64,000 nt of DNA from Chloranthus sessilifolius (taxonomy: Eukaryota; Streptophyta; Magnoliopsida; Chloranthales; Chloranthaceae), in contig CM037586.1 in assembly GCA_021018995.1 (NCBI GenBank), positions 146,858,060 through 146,922,059 of the forward strand, in the 5' to 3' direction. Positions within the stretch are counted from its first letter, which is position 1. Each line of letters begins with the position of its first letter. A program made the translations under genes and the position numbers. The notes under the pieces are model-generated. The model made no database searches. It worked only from the letters and a program-made list of their open reading frames with translations, and had not been told where the DNA came from. Positions 36,288 through 47,428 of this stretch are shown piece after piece.

Positions 36288-36449
36288 GTCTTTTGGAGAA
36301 TTACTTAATATAGATTTAAATTCCGCAGCTCCTTTATTGCTTCATTTATGCTTGATATGCCAATGTTCCGTGCTAAGCTAAGGGTCACGGTCAAGATGAT
36401 CGTGCTGATGGCACGGGTTTCGGAGTGTCGAAATCTGGGCTGTCACAGT

Positions 36450-36461
36450 TGGTATCAGAGC
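36450..36461 (+). other. Primer binding site, element A
   Basis: TGGTATCAGAGC is complementary to the 3' end of initiator tRNA-Met, two bases downstream of the 5' LTR. It is the standard minus-strand primer site in plant LTR retrotransposons. Confidence 0.95.
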
Positions 36462-36539
36462 TATTTTCTTTTAGCAATTCTGACAATCGTCCTTTTGGTC
36501 AGAACATAGGGGCTTCTGCTAACGAAACTTTAGTTTCAA

Positions 36540-37921
36540 ATGCAGCCGCAAATGTCATCTAGAGGAAGAGGCCGACCAAGGGGAGGCCAGCAGAGGAGTC
36601 TACGTAGTGGAGATGATTACATCTCTCCTACTAATATAGTGCCTTTAGGAGGCACTGAGGCCCCAGGGGGCAGTAGTAGTAGACAGCATAATGAAGAGGA
36701 TCGAGATCGGCAGGATCAAGATCTAAGAGAACAAGAAAGAGTGAGAGAAAGACAAGAAGATAGAGAGGAGCGACAAAGAATGATGCACACTATGGAGACT
36801 ATGGCAGCTGCCATGGCACAACAAGCTTGCGCTCATGCGTCAAGAAGAGAACGTGACCACCTACCACCACAGGGACTCCGCCTGCTGTGCCTCATCTTTT
36901 ACAGAGTTTAGGAGGATGAGCCCTCCTTCATTTTCTGGGCAGGCAGACACAATGGCCGCTGAGAACTGGCTTATGGAGATGTAGGACGTCTTTAGCGTGC
37001 TCGCATGCACCAAGGATGAGAGTGTGAGATGGGCTTATATGTTGGATGGGGAGGCTGGGCCTTGGTAGAAGTCCGTGGATACGGACTCGGCCTGTGGAGA
37101 GACCCCAGAGTTGCCTTGGACTTGGGAGGAGTTTGTTGAGGAGTTCAACAAACAATATTTTTCGGAAGTGGTGAGGAACCAGCTTGAGATACAATTTTTA
37201 CAGTTAGTGCAAGGGAGAATGACAGTGAGAGAATATGGGGTAGAGTTTCTACGACTTGCCCGTTTTGCTCCGGATTACGTCGCTACTGAAGTGATGAAGT
37301 CCAAGAGGTTTCAGCAAGGCTTGAAGCCTGAGGTTAGGGGAGGCGTAGCTCCATTTCAGTTAAGGACCTATGAAGAGGTCATGAGTAAAGCACTAGTGGT
37401 TGAAGAGGAGAATACAAATAGATATCGACAGAGAGAGCAACAGAGAGGAGGAAATGATTAAGGAAGATCTGGGAACTACGAACAGGTGAACAAAAAGCCG
37501 AGGTTCATGGCCCAAAACCAGAGACCATAGTTTCAGGGAGGTTTCGGAAGGCCGGAGCAACAACAACACCAACAGAGGTTTCCATTACTTACGTCGGGGA
37601 GACCTTTTCGCTATGAGAGCCCTGCCATGTCTACTGGCGCCACTATCACACAGGGTTCTCGTACTGTTTCTTCCGCACCTCGGGAGACTTGCGCAAAGTG
37701 TGGCAAGCCTCATAGGACAGTGGATTGTAGATTGGGAACTAGGGGTTGTTTCCGATGTGGCAAGGTGGGCCACTTGATCAAGGATTGCCCCAAGACGGAT
37801 AAGAGAAAGACGGTTTCAGTTGCAGCACCACGACCCATTCAAGCAAGGAAGCCGATCGTTCAGGGGAGAGCCTATGCAGTCACTGCTCAGGAAGCAGGGA
37901 ACGTGCATGACGTCATCCAAG
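36540..37921 (+). pseudogene. Element A gag
   Basis: The start at 36,540 is the first ATG after the PBS leader and opens a basic MQPQMSSRGRGRPRGGQQ segment. An Arg/Glu-rich linker follows, then MMHTMETMAAAMAQQ, the Retrotrans_gag core (PPSFSGQ; WTWEEFVEEFNKQYF; LVQGRMTVREYGVEF) and two zinc knuckles (CAKCGKPHRTVDC, CFRCGKVGHLIKDC). A frame change near 36,850-36,910 and stops at about 36,981, 37,066, 37,459 and 37,528 break it. It ends at a VIQ-Gly boundary exactly at the predicted splice donor. Confidence 0.85.
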
Positions 37922-38090
37922 GTGAGACTCGTTAAAAAATTAAAGAAAATTTTTATTTCATTAAAATTTTAGATAGAGAAGGAGCATGCATTAGAAATTG
38001 TATAGATTCTTTTCTCAATACAAAAGCTGTATGTGAATTAAGGGTGTAAATTGATGTGTAAATTATTATATGTATGCATGTATACTATAG
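37922..38090 (+). other. Predicted intron between gag and pol, element A
   Basis: A 169-bp AT-rich segment starts AAG|GTGAGACTC and ends ATACTATAG|GTAC. Joining 37,921 to 38,091 completes a glycine codon and enters the frame that contains the protease motif DPGSTHSF and all downstream pol. Without splicing, translation stops three codons after that glycine codon (TAA at 37,933-37,935). Donor quality, AT content, frame restoration and the matching site in B make a real spliceosomal intron likely. No transcript is available here. Confidence 0.7.
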
Positions 38091-41000
38091 GTACTTTAAA
38101 TATATATGAAAAAAGATGCTTCGGTGGATATGACGCTCGAGTGTTGATAGACCCAGGGTCTACCCACTCATTCGTCACTCCACGTTTCGCCAAGAAGATG
38201 AAGATTGTTCCAGAGGCGTTGGATTTCATCCTATCTGTGTCTATTCTGACTGGAGAGTTAGTAGACACGGAGTTAGCTTGTAAATCCATCATTGTAGCAG
38301 TTCGAGACTTAGAGGTGCATGAATTGGAAGCAAAGTTGATACTGTTAGACATGCAGGGGTTTGATGTGATCCTTAGCAAAGATTGTGCAACCGTCGATTG
38401 CAAGAACAAGGTAGTCATTTTCAGACCCAACACAAGAAGATCATTTCGGTTTCAAGGTGTGAGGTCGTCATCTGTGCCACTGATCTCGGCAGTAAGGGCC
38501 GAGAAAATGATCAGAAAGGGTTGCAGTGGATATTTGGCTTTCTTAAAGGAGGACAAGGAAGAAAATAATGTCATTTCTGAGATAGCAGTTGTGCGAGACT
38601 TCGCCGACGTGTTTCCAGAGGAATTGCCTGGATTACCTCCAGAGAGAGAAGTAGAATTCGCCATTGACTTAGCACCAGGAACGGAGCCTATCTCGAAAGC
38701 GCCTTATAGAATGGCTCCTGCTGAGTTAAAGGAGTTGAAGGAACAACTACAAGAACTTATGGACAAGGGGTTTGTTAGACCGAGCGTGTCTCCATGGGGA
38801 GCACCGGTCTTGTTTGTCAAGAAGAAGGATGGGTCAATGCGGATATGCATTGACTATCGACAATTGAACAAACTCATTGTGAAGAACCGCTACCCTTTGC
38901 CTAGAATTGACGATCTATTCGACCAGCTGCAAGGAGCAAGGTATTTTTCCAAGATCGACCTGAGATCTGGGTATCATCAGTTGTGAGTCAAGGCTAAGGA
39001 CATTCAGAAGACAGCTTTCCGTACACGATATGGACACTATGAATTCCTTGTGATGCCGTTTGGATTGACGAATGCTTCGGCGTCGTTTATGGATCTGATG
39101 AACCGAGTGTTTAAACCACACTTGGACTCCTGCGTCGTAATGTTTGTTGATGATATATTGATATACTCCAAATCCAAGACGGAACACGAAGAACATTTGA
39201 GGATTGCTCTACAGATGCTACGTGAACACCAATTGTACGCCAAACTCAGCAAGTGTGAGTTTTGGTTGGAAGAGGTTAGCTTTTTGGGACATGTTGTCTC
39301 AAAGCATGGTGTCACTGTAGATCCAGCGAAGATAGAAGCAGTGGTTAAATGGGAGCAACCAAAGACAATGACCGATGTCCGAAGTTTTCTGGGCTTAGCA
39401 GGCTATTATCGACGTTTCGTCAAGGAGTTTTCAAAGATATCGGGACCTCTCACAAAGCTGACACGAAAAGATTCAAGGTTTGAGTGGAGTGAGGCATGCG
39501 AGAAGAGTTTTCAAGAACTCAAAACGAGACTCACTTCGCCCAAAGTAGCGATTCCTTCAGTGTGGAGGATACGCTGCACAAATGACAGTGACGCGTCATA
39601 CAATGGCCTTGGTTGTGTACTCAACCAACACAAGAAGGTGATAGCTTACGGATCAAGACAGCTGAAAGAACACGAGAAAAATTACCCGACTCATGACTTG
39701 GAACTAGCAGCAGTCATTTTTGCGCTGAAGATTTGGAGACATTACTTGTATGGTGAGACTTTTGAAATTTTCACCGATCATAAGAGCCTCCGATATCTCT
39801 TTACACAGAAAGAGCTCAACATGAGACAGCGCAGGTGGATGGAATTCCTCAAGGATTACGATTGCTCCATACAATACCATCCAGGCAAGGCGAATGTAGT
39901 AGCCGATGCATTGAGTCGGAAAGGTTCAGCTCAGTTAGCTTGTTTGATTTTGGGTATGCACCGATGGAAATTATTGGAAGACCTGGCATTCTACGATGCG
40001 AACATTGAGTCAAAAGCCACCGAATCTTTTTTGGCTAACATATCAGTAAAGCCAGTGATATTTGAACATATCCATGACCTACAGATGAAAGATCCGGCAT
40101 TGACAAAGATTCATCAAGACGTGAGTGAAGGCATCAGGTCGGACTTCTCGGTTAAAGAAGATGGTTCTTTATTGTATAAGGGTCGTCTATGCATTCCGGA
40201 CAATGCCGATCTAAGACGAACGATTCTTGATGAGGCCCATAAGTCAAATTATGCTATCCACCCTGGTAGCACTAAAATGTACCAAGACTTGAAAAAGAAC
40301 TACTGGTGGAGAGGACTGAAGCAAGACGTGGCCGAGTACGTATCACGGTGTTTGACTTGTCAGCAAGTGAAGGTTGATCATAGACATCCTGCTGGACTAT
40401 TGCAACCTTTACCAATCCCAGAATGGAAATGGGAATCAATCTCGATGGACTTCATTGTAAGAGACACAATGCCATTCTGTCGTGAGACCGATTGACCAAA
40501 TCAGCACTTTTGCCGTACAATACTACAGATACTGGCAGAAGACCGCGACTTATACATGAAGGAGATTGTAAGATTACATGGGATTCCAAGCAGCATAGTT
40601 TCAGATCGTGACCCACTATATGCGTCCAAGTTTTGGAAGAAATTTCAAGAAGGAATGGGAACACGACTAGACTTTAGTTCAGCTTTCCATCCTCAAACTG
40701 ATGGGCAGACAGAGCGAGTGAACCAAGTAATAGAAGACATGCTCATAGCATGCATGCTTGATATGCAAGGATACTGGGATGAGTATCTACCGATGCTCGA
40801 GTTCGCATGCAACAACAGTTTCCAAACGAGCATTGGCATGGCACCGTATGAAGCTCTGTATGAACGACGATGTAAATCACCCCTCAATTGGGAGGAAACA
40901 GGTGAGAAATTTGTGTTAGGACCAAAACTACTTGAAGATAACGCCACCGTTGTTCGAATTATCAGAGAAAGGCTGAAAACAGCACAGAGTAGACAGAAAA

Positions 41001-41464
41001 GTTACGCCGACATGAAGCGGACTAGTGTCGACTATAAGGTGGGAGAGCACGTGTTTGTGAAAGTGTCACCTATGAAAGGTGTAATGAGATTTGGCAAGAG
41101 AGGGAAGTTAAGTCCACGTTATGTTGGACCATTTGAAATTTTTGGACGCGTAGGTGAAGTTGCGTATCGCATTGGTTTACCACCGCTGTTTGATCAAGTA
41201 CATAACGTGTTCCACATATCGATGCTCAGGAAGTACGTGAATGATCTGTCTCATATATTAGGAAAGCAACCTATGGAGATGTGTGAGGACATGAGCACGA
41301 TAGAGGAACCTGTGAAAATCTTGGATCGAAAGGAACAAGTACTGCGCACTAAAGTGATTCCCTTAGTGCTTGTTCGGTGGAACAATCATCCAAAAGAAGA
41401 GGCTACTTGGGAACGAGAGGCCGATGTTAAAGAACAATATCCAGCCTTGTTTCCAACGACGTGA
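38091..41464 (+). pseudogene. Element A pol: protease, RT, RNase H, integrase, chromodomain
   Basis: A single frame covers nearly everything. It has protease (DPGSTHSFV, from about 38,148), RT ([18 protein letters not shown]; catalytic FVDD at 39,143-39,154), RNase H ([24 protein letters not shown]), integrase zinc finger (HKSNYAIH ... CLTCQQVK), core D and VSDRDPLY (about 40,595), and a C-terminal chromodomain (EEPVKILDRKEQVL ... VRWNNHPKEEATWERE) ending at the TGA at 41,462-41,464. Lesions: TGA at 38,984-38,986 inside RT, and a short deletion with frame loss at about 40,460-40,550 in the integrase core. The chromodomain and domain order place it among chromoviruses (Del/Tekay). Confidence 0.95.
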
Positions 41465-41694
41465 GAATTCAATGTAAACCACAAACGTGTTCGTGGAATC
41501 TCCACGATCCTTGTAATTCGATGGAAATTTTGCTCAAAAGTATGATTAAAGGAACAGATTTTTTTTTTTTTTTTTTTTTTGTATGTACATGACCAAGTGA
41601 ATGTGTTTTTATGGATCTACGAACCACTTGATGTCATAAATTGTCAAAAATAATCAAAGAACCAAAGAACCTGAAAGTCTGAAGAAATTGGGCA
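41465..41694. other. Short non-coding gap after pol
   Basis: It contains a run of about 22 T (41,560-41,581) and no recognisable gene. The equivalent of B is 23,816-24,005. Confidence 0.6.
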
Positions 41695-42450
41695 AAACCG
41701 ATTAATCGAATTTCAAATCGATTAATCGATTTGGAATTTCGATTAATCGATTTTGTTCGATTAGTTGACTGACAGGTGCCAGTGACTGGAAATTTGAATA
41801 AGAGTTAGAATATACATAGAATGCAATTTCGATTGATCGAGTTATAATTTCGATTAATCGATTTGGGATCGATTAATCGATTTTGGGAATTCGATTAATC
41901 GAATTGGGAATTCGATTAATCGAACTGCATGTTCGATTAATCGAACAAATTGGGAATGTTAGAAGAAATTGGGAATAAATTAATGAAATTTCGATTAATC
42001 GAAGTAGTTTCGATTAATCGATTTGAAATTTCGATTAATCGAACTGGAACCTCGATTAATCGATTTACTAAAGGGACTTGAAAGAAATTGAAGTCAGATA
42101 GACGATTTCAATTAATCGAAGTGAATTTCGATTAATCGATTTTGAAATTTCGATTAATCGAATAACTTAAGGAATTCTGGAATTTTGGAAGTTACTGCAC
42201 GATTTCGATTAATCGAAGTGAAATTCGATTAATCGATTTTGAAATTTCGATTAATCGAAATGGATTTCGATTAATCGACTGGCTCGCGCCAGTGAGCTCT
42301 AAAACTTAAATTTTTAAACGGATACGATTTCGATTAATCGAATTTAACTTTCGATTGATCGATATGGGAAATCGATTAATCGATTTTGCGTGGCTTAACC
42401 TAGTTTTGAATCTCGATTAATCGATTCTGAATTTCGATTAATCGAGCCGG
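41695..42450. repeat. Palindrome array between pol and aORF, element A
   Basis: By hand count about 21 exact TCGATTAATCGA copies lie in ~750 bp, plus decayed forms (TCAATTAATCGA, TCGATTGATCGA). Spacing is mostly 18-30 bp. Flanking bases are sometimes complementary (GTTCGATTAATCGAAC) and sometimes not. Confidence 0.97.
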
Positions 42451-42682
42451 GGCCTATATATTGAAATTTAGGGATTTTCTTTGCCATTCGAAATCTTTTG
42501 AGCTCTCGAGTTTTTGGCGCTTCATCTTCTTCTTCTTCTCCGACCATCCGGTACCCTAGGGTTTGCGTTCCCGCTAGTTTTCGGATCGGATTCAAGTGCC
42601 ATCGCATCCAAAACCCACGGTAAAACCCTAATTTCGCACTTTCCCTTCGATTTGAACTAGCTAAACCCTAGTTTTTCTAAAA

Positions 42683-44226
42683 ATGCCGCCCAAAACCCGG
42701 TTGTCTTCGAAGAAGGCAACCACTAAGTTGCCGATTAGGCGAAAGAATGCCGCACCACCACCACCTACCCCATCGCCGGTGAGGACTCCTTCACCGTCGA
42801 CATCGGAGACCACCTCCGGTTCGAAAGGCCACGTCTCTGAAGTCTTCCCGCGAGTCCACGCCCATGCCACCACCACCCACCAATGTGGTGCAACCAAATG
42901 AATGGTAGGCCGCCAAGACCTTCGAGGTCGAATACGTCATTGACCCAACCCTTTTCACCAATCCCGATGTACCGGGCAAGACCCAATGGGCTCGAAACTA
43001 TCTTAATAATGCCGGTCTCGGCAACCTTCTCAAACCAATCCGGGGTTCTTACTACCCTAGATTGGTGAGATTATTCTATCAAGGGCTTGTGGACAGCCCG
43101 ACCGACGATGTGATCAAGACCACTATCGAGGGTCGCGACTACACGATCACACGTCGCCACATACACGAGGTGCTCAAGTGCTACCTCGATTTCACCCCTG
43201 AGACCACCCTATTCCCACCCTTTGAGGAGGAACCTCGCTTTGAGGAGGTCATGACTCGCATGACCAATGGCAAAAAGGGGTCGGGCTCCTCCATCAAGAG
43301 GGTTGACCTTCCCCACTACATGTGGATGCTTGACTCGGTGGTCAAGTGTAATCTATACCCTATGCGCCACAACACCGAGCGCGTGGAGAAAGTGCAGCAG
43401 GCACTTTACTCGGCCTTCTGTGGCCGGTGGTTTGACGCCGCCATGCTCATCCTCGAGGGGATGAGGTACATAAAGGGGAAGCTGATGAAGGGCAACCTAC
43501 GGCCCAAGGAGAAGATGCCCTACGCTCGCCTCATATCGAGCATGTTGGAGTGCTACTCCAACGATCCATTCTACGCCGTCTCTCCGCATGAAGAGAGGGC
43601 TATGGACTGCGTGAAGACATTCTCCATGTCTACAACTTGCTAAAGCGGACCCTACCGGCTCCGGCTCCCGCTCCAGTGGCCCCAGCAGCAGCAGCAGTAG
43701 CACCACCGCCACCCCCACCACCACAAAGAGGACCCACCGTGGGTGGGCACACTCCCGCCGAGCCATCCGTGGAGAGGGCCACCTCTCACAGCACCCAAAC
43801 ACCGACCCACTCACGCCGCGACACCCACCTCATCCTACCGCCGGCGCGCCGCTTCATCAGGGCCTACCATAGAGGAGGTGTTGGCCCGTATGGAGGCCAA
43901 CAATGAACGGATGAACCGGAGGATGGACTTCCTCCTCTTTCACACCCTCCGCCACATCTACCCGACCGACTACCGCCGCTACCTCGCCCAGGAGGAGGAG
44001 TGGACAGCCGGACGCACAGCCTTCCATCGAGGACCCGTCTTCCATCCCACCACTGCCACTACAGACGCGGCTCCTTCCACATCTACCTCCGCTCCGCCAG
44101 CCAGCACAGTCGCCACCACCGCAGCCACAGCCAGCTCCTGCAGACTCGCCAGCCGCCGTAGCACCGTCACCTCACATGGAGCAGCCTGCTCCAGCATCCG
44201 ACCTGCCTGGCGAGGGGACTGCCTGA
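42683..44226 (+). pseudogene. Additional ORF (aORF) of element A
   Basis: The ATG at 42,683 opens a basic N-terminus (PPKTRLSSKKATTKLP) and Pro-rich linker, then a frame change near 42,830. The central domain follows (FEVEYVIDPTLF; 43,062-43,643 gives LVRLFYQGLVDSPTDD, TITRRHIHEVLKCYL, VDLPHYMWMLDSVVKC, GKLMKGNLRPKEKM), then a second Pro/Ala-rich stretch and a C-terminal helical segment (EEVLARMEANNERMNRRMDF). It ends at a TGA at 44,224-44,226. It aligns along its length with B's aORF, so it is an old component of the family. It is strongly GC-rich. Function unknown. It resembles the plant transposon protein families found downstream of pol. No envelope features are visible. Confidence 0.8.
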
Positions 44227-44500
44227 GTCATGTATTTATTTTGTTTGAGTCATGGTTATATATATACTTGTAGATTATTTTTGTACGCCAACTTCTCTGG
44301 CATTGTAACAAGATTCCAATTATAATACAAAGCAAAAAAAAAATTTTATGTACATTTAAATTTCGTCAAATTTAAATTCTGTGCTCATATATGTAACCAT
44401 CTAAATACGTCTGAGTCAACTGGACCACCGCACCTGAGAGTGTGGGGGGGGAGAGAGACCCAGACAGACAAACCTTGGGTTATTTTCGAGGACGAAAATT

Positions 44501-44516
44501 CCCAAGGTGGGGAGGA
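44501..44516 (+). other. Polypurine tract of element A
   Basis: AAGGTGGGGAGGA immediately precedes the 3' LTR. The neighbouring GAGGACGAAAATTCCC phrase is typical of the chromovirus 3' end. Confidence 0.8.
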
Positions 44517-46965
44517 TGTAATAGCCCGAAAAATCACACTAAACTATAACCTCGGGATCCGTGCCCGATCGATCACAGGTTTGACCAATTAGGAGTTCGA
44601 TAGTTAGCGTAGAGTGTGATGAGTGAATGAGATGAGATGGTTTGTGAAGCTATGTGGTGTGTGTTGTGAATCTGAAGTCACATACACCTATTGAGGTGCA
44701 TGTGCTCAACACACAAGCTAGGGGGGGATAAAAGGGTTTAATAACCCTAAAACCAATAGCTTTGGTTGTTGAGAGAGAAGTAAAGAAGAGAGAGAGGAGG
44801 AGAGCATAGTTAATGCAAGGAGTAAATGCTAGTTGTGGAAGGGGGATTCGAGCAATAAACGTCGGATTCGACGCGAGGGATCCGCTAGAAGCAAAGCTGG
44901 AACCCTAGCCTTCCAACCACTTGATTTGAAATCAATTTGAGATTGATTCAAGGTAAATTTTTGTGAATAAAATACATAGATTGTAGAGGTTAAATTGTAG
45001 TTGAAAATGGTTTAAATCATAGGATAATGGTTTAGAAAAATAGAGGAAAAAGTGTGGAGAAAGAAAAGTTGAATCGCAATTTCGATTAATCAAATTGGGT
45101 CATTAATCAAATTGGCCAAGAAGTTGAAAAGTCAGAAATTTCGATCTCGATTAATCGAATTGAATTTCATTAATCGATTTTGATTTCGATTAATCGATTT
45201 GGGTATCGATTAATCGATCGGAACTCTCCAAAGGGACCCTGTGGGTGGAGGAAATGACTTGTGGAAAATCGACTAATCGAAATGGGATTTCGATTAATCG
45301 ATTTCAATTTTCGATTAATCGATTTTAGGAACTCGATTACTCGAATTGAGAATCGACTTGGCTAAACAGAGAATTTCGATTAATCGAATTAGGATTCGAT
45401 TAATCGAATGAAAATCTTGATTAATCGATTTGAGAATCGATTAATCGATTTTGGAAATCGATTAATCGAATCAGTTTCGATTAATCGATTTTGGAGTTCG
45501 ATTAATCGACTGAGCTCATTTATGTTAACTTTTGAGTTTGACTTTAAGATTCTTGGAAGGTCTTGGACCTCCTTTATTGCATCTTTAGTGATGTGTTTCG
45601 CATGTTATGTGGTACCATAGGTGGTACGTGTGAACTAGTGCACAAGGAGCCATGTGTGACCTTGATGCGTTGATCAACAAAGACTTGAGGTAGGGAACAC
45701 CTTGAACATATACTTTATTTTACAAGAACATGTATGTAGTGATATAGAATTCAAAATTTAATTATTTTATTGCTTAAGAATTGTGAAAAGTGTGTGTGAG
45801 TGACACCCATAAGAGTAAGTATAATGTGCCATCCCCAGGGGATTAAGAAGTAAAGAGATAAGAGCATCTGGTGTGATGCAAGTGAATGGATACATCCCAG
45901 GGATGTATCCAAGATTGAATCATGTTTGATAGGGCCTAACTGATATAAGATAGCACACTTACACGGTGAATAACTATATGTAAGGCACCGATATTTTTAT
46001 TATTTGAGGTTTGATAGGGGATATCCACGATCACAGGATATCCGTGATGATACGAGCAAATCAAAATCAAGCTGCCAAGTGAGGCTTATCCGCACATAGT
46101 AAGCACACCCCAGGAGTGTTGATTTGAGACAAGTGAAACCCCGCCACCAATCCCCAGGGGAAAGGGGCTTGGGTACTATATGGTATTCCCAGAGAATACG
46201 TTAAAAGTGTCTATATAGATGACGATGAAGGGTATCTCATCGGGGCTCGATGTTATATTGCTCGGGGATTACTTAAGTTGAAAGTTTAAGTTTTGTTTTA
46301 GGCCTTTTCAGCATTATTCATGAGTAAATAAAAGACACGAGTAAACTACCAGTAAAATGTAATACTTTTTAACTGTTTCATCCGAAATTGCATAGACACA
46401 TCATGCATGGCATATCATGGAATATATGTGAGTAATAATTTATATGTTCAACTGTGTTTTGTTCCCTATTGAGCTAGGATGTAGCTCACCCTATAGACTA
46501 CACGTCGTAGGTCCACTACTAGCAGCTGCCGAGGCTTCAGGAGACGCTGACCCCGGTGAGTCGGACCTTGCGGTCGGAGACGAGTTGGAGCCACCTCCTG
46601 AGGACTTCTTCTAGAGGACTCCGTTGTACCACTTTGAGGGCTTTTGAGAGAGATCAGTACGGCTTGGTATGTCAAGCCTTGTTTTGGTTAAACCATGTAT
46701 ATATTGAGTTGGGATTATTCTTTTGGGGCGAACCATCCGTGATGATTGCTATTATCGATGGTTCGGATCGGTTCTCCATTCATGCAGAGGCATGAGGGTA
46801 GAACTGTCTTTTGGAGAATTACTTAATATAGATTTAAATTTCGCAGCTCCTTTATTGCTTCATTTATGCTTGATATGCCAATGTTTCGTGCTAAGCTAAG
46901 GGGCACGGTCAAGATGATCGTGCTGATGGCACAGGTTTCGGAGTGCCGAAATCCGGGCTGTGACA
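44517..46965 (+). mobile_element. Element A 3' LTR
   Basis: It runs from TGTAATAGCCC to GGGCTGTGACA, followed by TSD ATTGA. It is 41 bp shorter than the 5' LTR, partly through loss of palindrome-array units. It carries the double stem-loop at 46,729-46,805. Confidence 0.95.
45080..45510. repeat. Palindrome array in element A 3' LTR
   Basis: About 15 dyads. Relative to the 5' LTR, one ~24-bp unit is missing near 45,445, and several dyads show TCG to TTG or CAA changes. Confidence 0.95.
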
Positions 46966-47423
46966 ATTGATATCTTATGTTTTAATGAATTGCATGTCTG
47001 ATCCATATAAGTGTAAACTTATACCCCTTCTTGATGTGAGTGGTCATTTAAGAGTGGTGTTGCTAAGGATAACATATGAGCTTATGGTGATGAGATTGCA
47101 CGTGGTGCTCAAGAACCTGAGATGGATGGCGATAAAGGCTTCATAGCCTAACTATTTATTTCCTTTTATATTATTATTTTCAAATGAATGAGACGATGAT
47201 TGGGTAATAGTTTATTAAGAATGTTTTAACCTTTTAATTATATTGAGCTTTATAATTGGAAAAAGAAGATTGTCATGAGTTTTATTGCGATTCATTAAAG
47301 CTTATTTTTTCTTCTGCTATTTAAAGCGCTCTTAGTGCCTTATAATATTTTTATGGTTCATGATATACGATCGTACAACCTAAGATCTTACAATAAGAGT
47401 CTGTGAGATTTCGGGTCACTACA
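46966..47423 (+). mobile_element. Element C 3' LTR, last segment
   Basis: It resumes with ATTGATATCTTATG (as at 8273) and ends TCACTACA at 47,423. It supplies the LTR 3' end that is deleted from C's 5' LTR. Confidence 0.85.
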
Positions 47424-47428
47424 ACATT

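Larger units (their letters stand above)
33958..36447 (+). mobile_element. Element A 5' LTR
   Basis: It runs from TGTAATAGCCC to GGGCTGTCACA, ending two bases before the PBS. It contains a palindrome array (34,545-35,010) and the double stem-loop (36,211-36,287). Confidence 0.95.
33958..46965 (+). mobile_element. Element A: structurally complete Tekay-type gypsy retrotransposon
   Basis: A 13.0-kb element has both LTRs (2490 and 2449 bp), TSD ATTGA (33,953-33,957 and 46,966-46,970), PBS, gag, intron-like spacer, pol with chromodomain, palindrome array, aORF and polypurine tract. The empty target sequence survives in C's 5' LTR near 8270-8295. The first ~345 aligned LTR bases differ at about six positions, all transitions, so insertion is not ancient. 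Stops and small deletions inactivate gag, integrase and aORF. Confidence 0.95.
4927..47423 (+). mobile_element. Element C: old Del/Tekay-type gypsy retrotransposon, heavily interrupted
   Basis: The outer ends are TGTAGTGA (4927) and TCACTACA (47,423), an exact 8-bp inverted pair. The flanks ATATT (4922-4926) and ACATT (47,424-47,428) are a 5-bp TSD with one substitution. It holds a 5' LTR, gag and pol remnants and a 3' LTR. Lineage is assigned from a Del/Tekay-like pol and the AATTTC..GGGA..AAATTT sequence ahead of the 3' LTR. Most of the chromodomain is gone. Later insertions E, D (with B inside) and A account for most of its length. It inserted into the LINE. Confidence 0.8.

Noticed and set aside
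41695-42450. Regularly spaced short repeats resembling a CRISPR array
   Set aside because: Repeats are 12-bp palindromes with variable spacing and non-unique AT-rich linkers in a plant retrotransposon. There are no cas genes, and spacing and repeat length are wrong.
42683-44226. aORF as an envelope gene
   Set aside because: No signal peptide, transmembrane segment or cleavage-site features are visible. The Pro-rich and basic composition argues against it.
44266-44340. Second terminator or polyadenylation site after aORF
   Set aside because: AT-rich with an A run, but no positional evidence beyond composition.
20126-46965. Elements A and B as endogenous pararetroviruses
   Set aside because: They have LTRs, TSDs, integrase, a chromodomain and a tRNA-Met PBS. 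No movement protein, coat-protein zinc finger order or inclusion-body gene of caulimovirids is seen.
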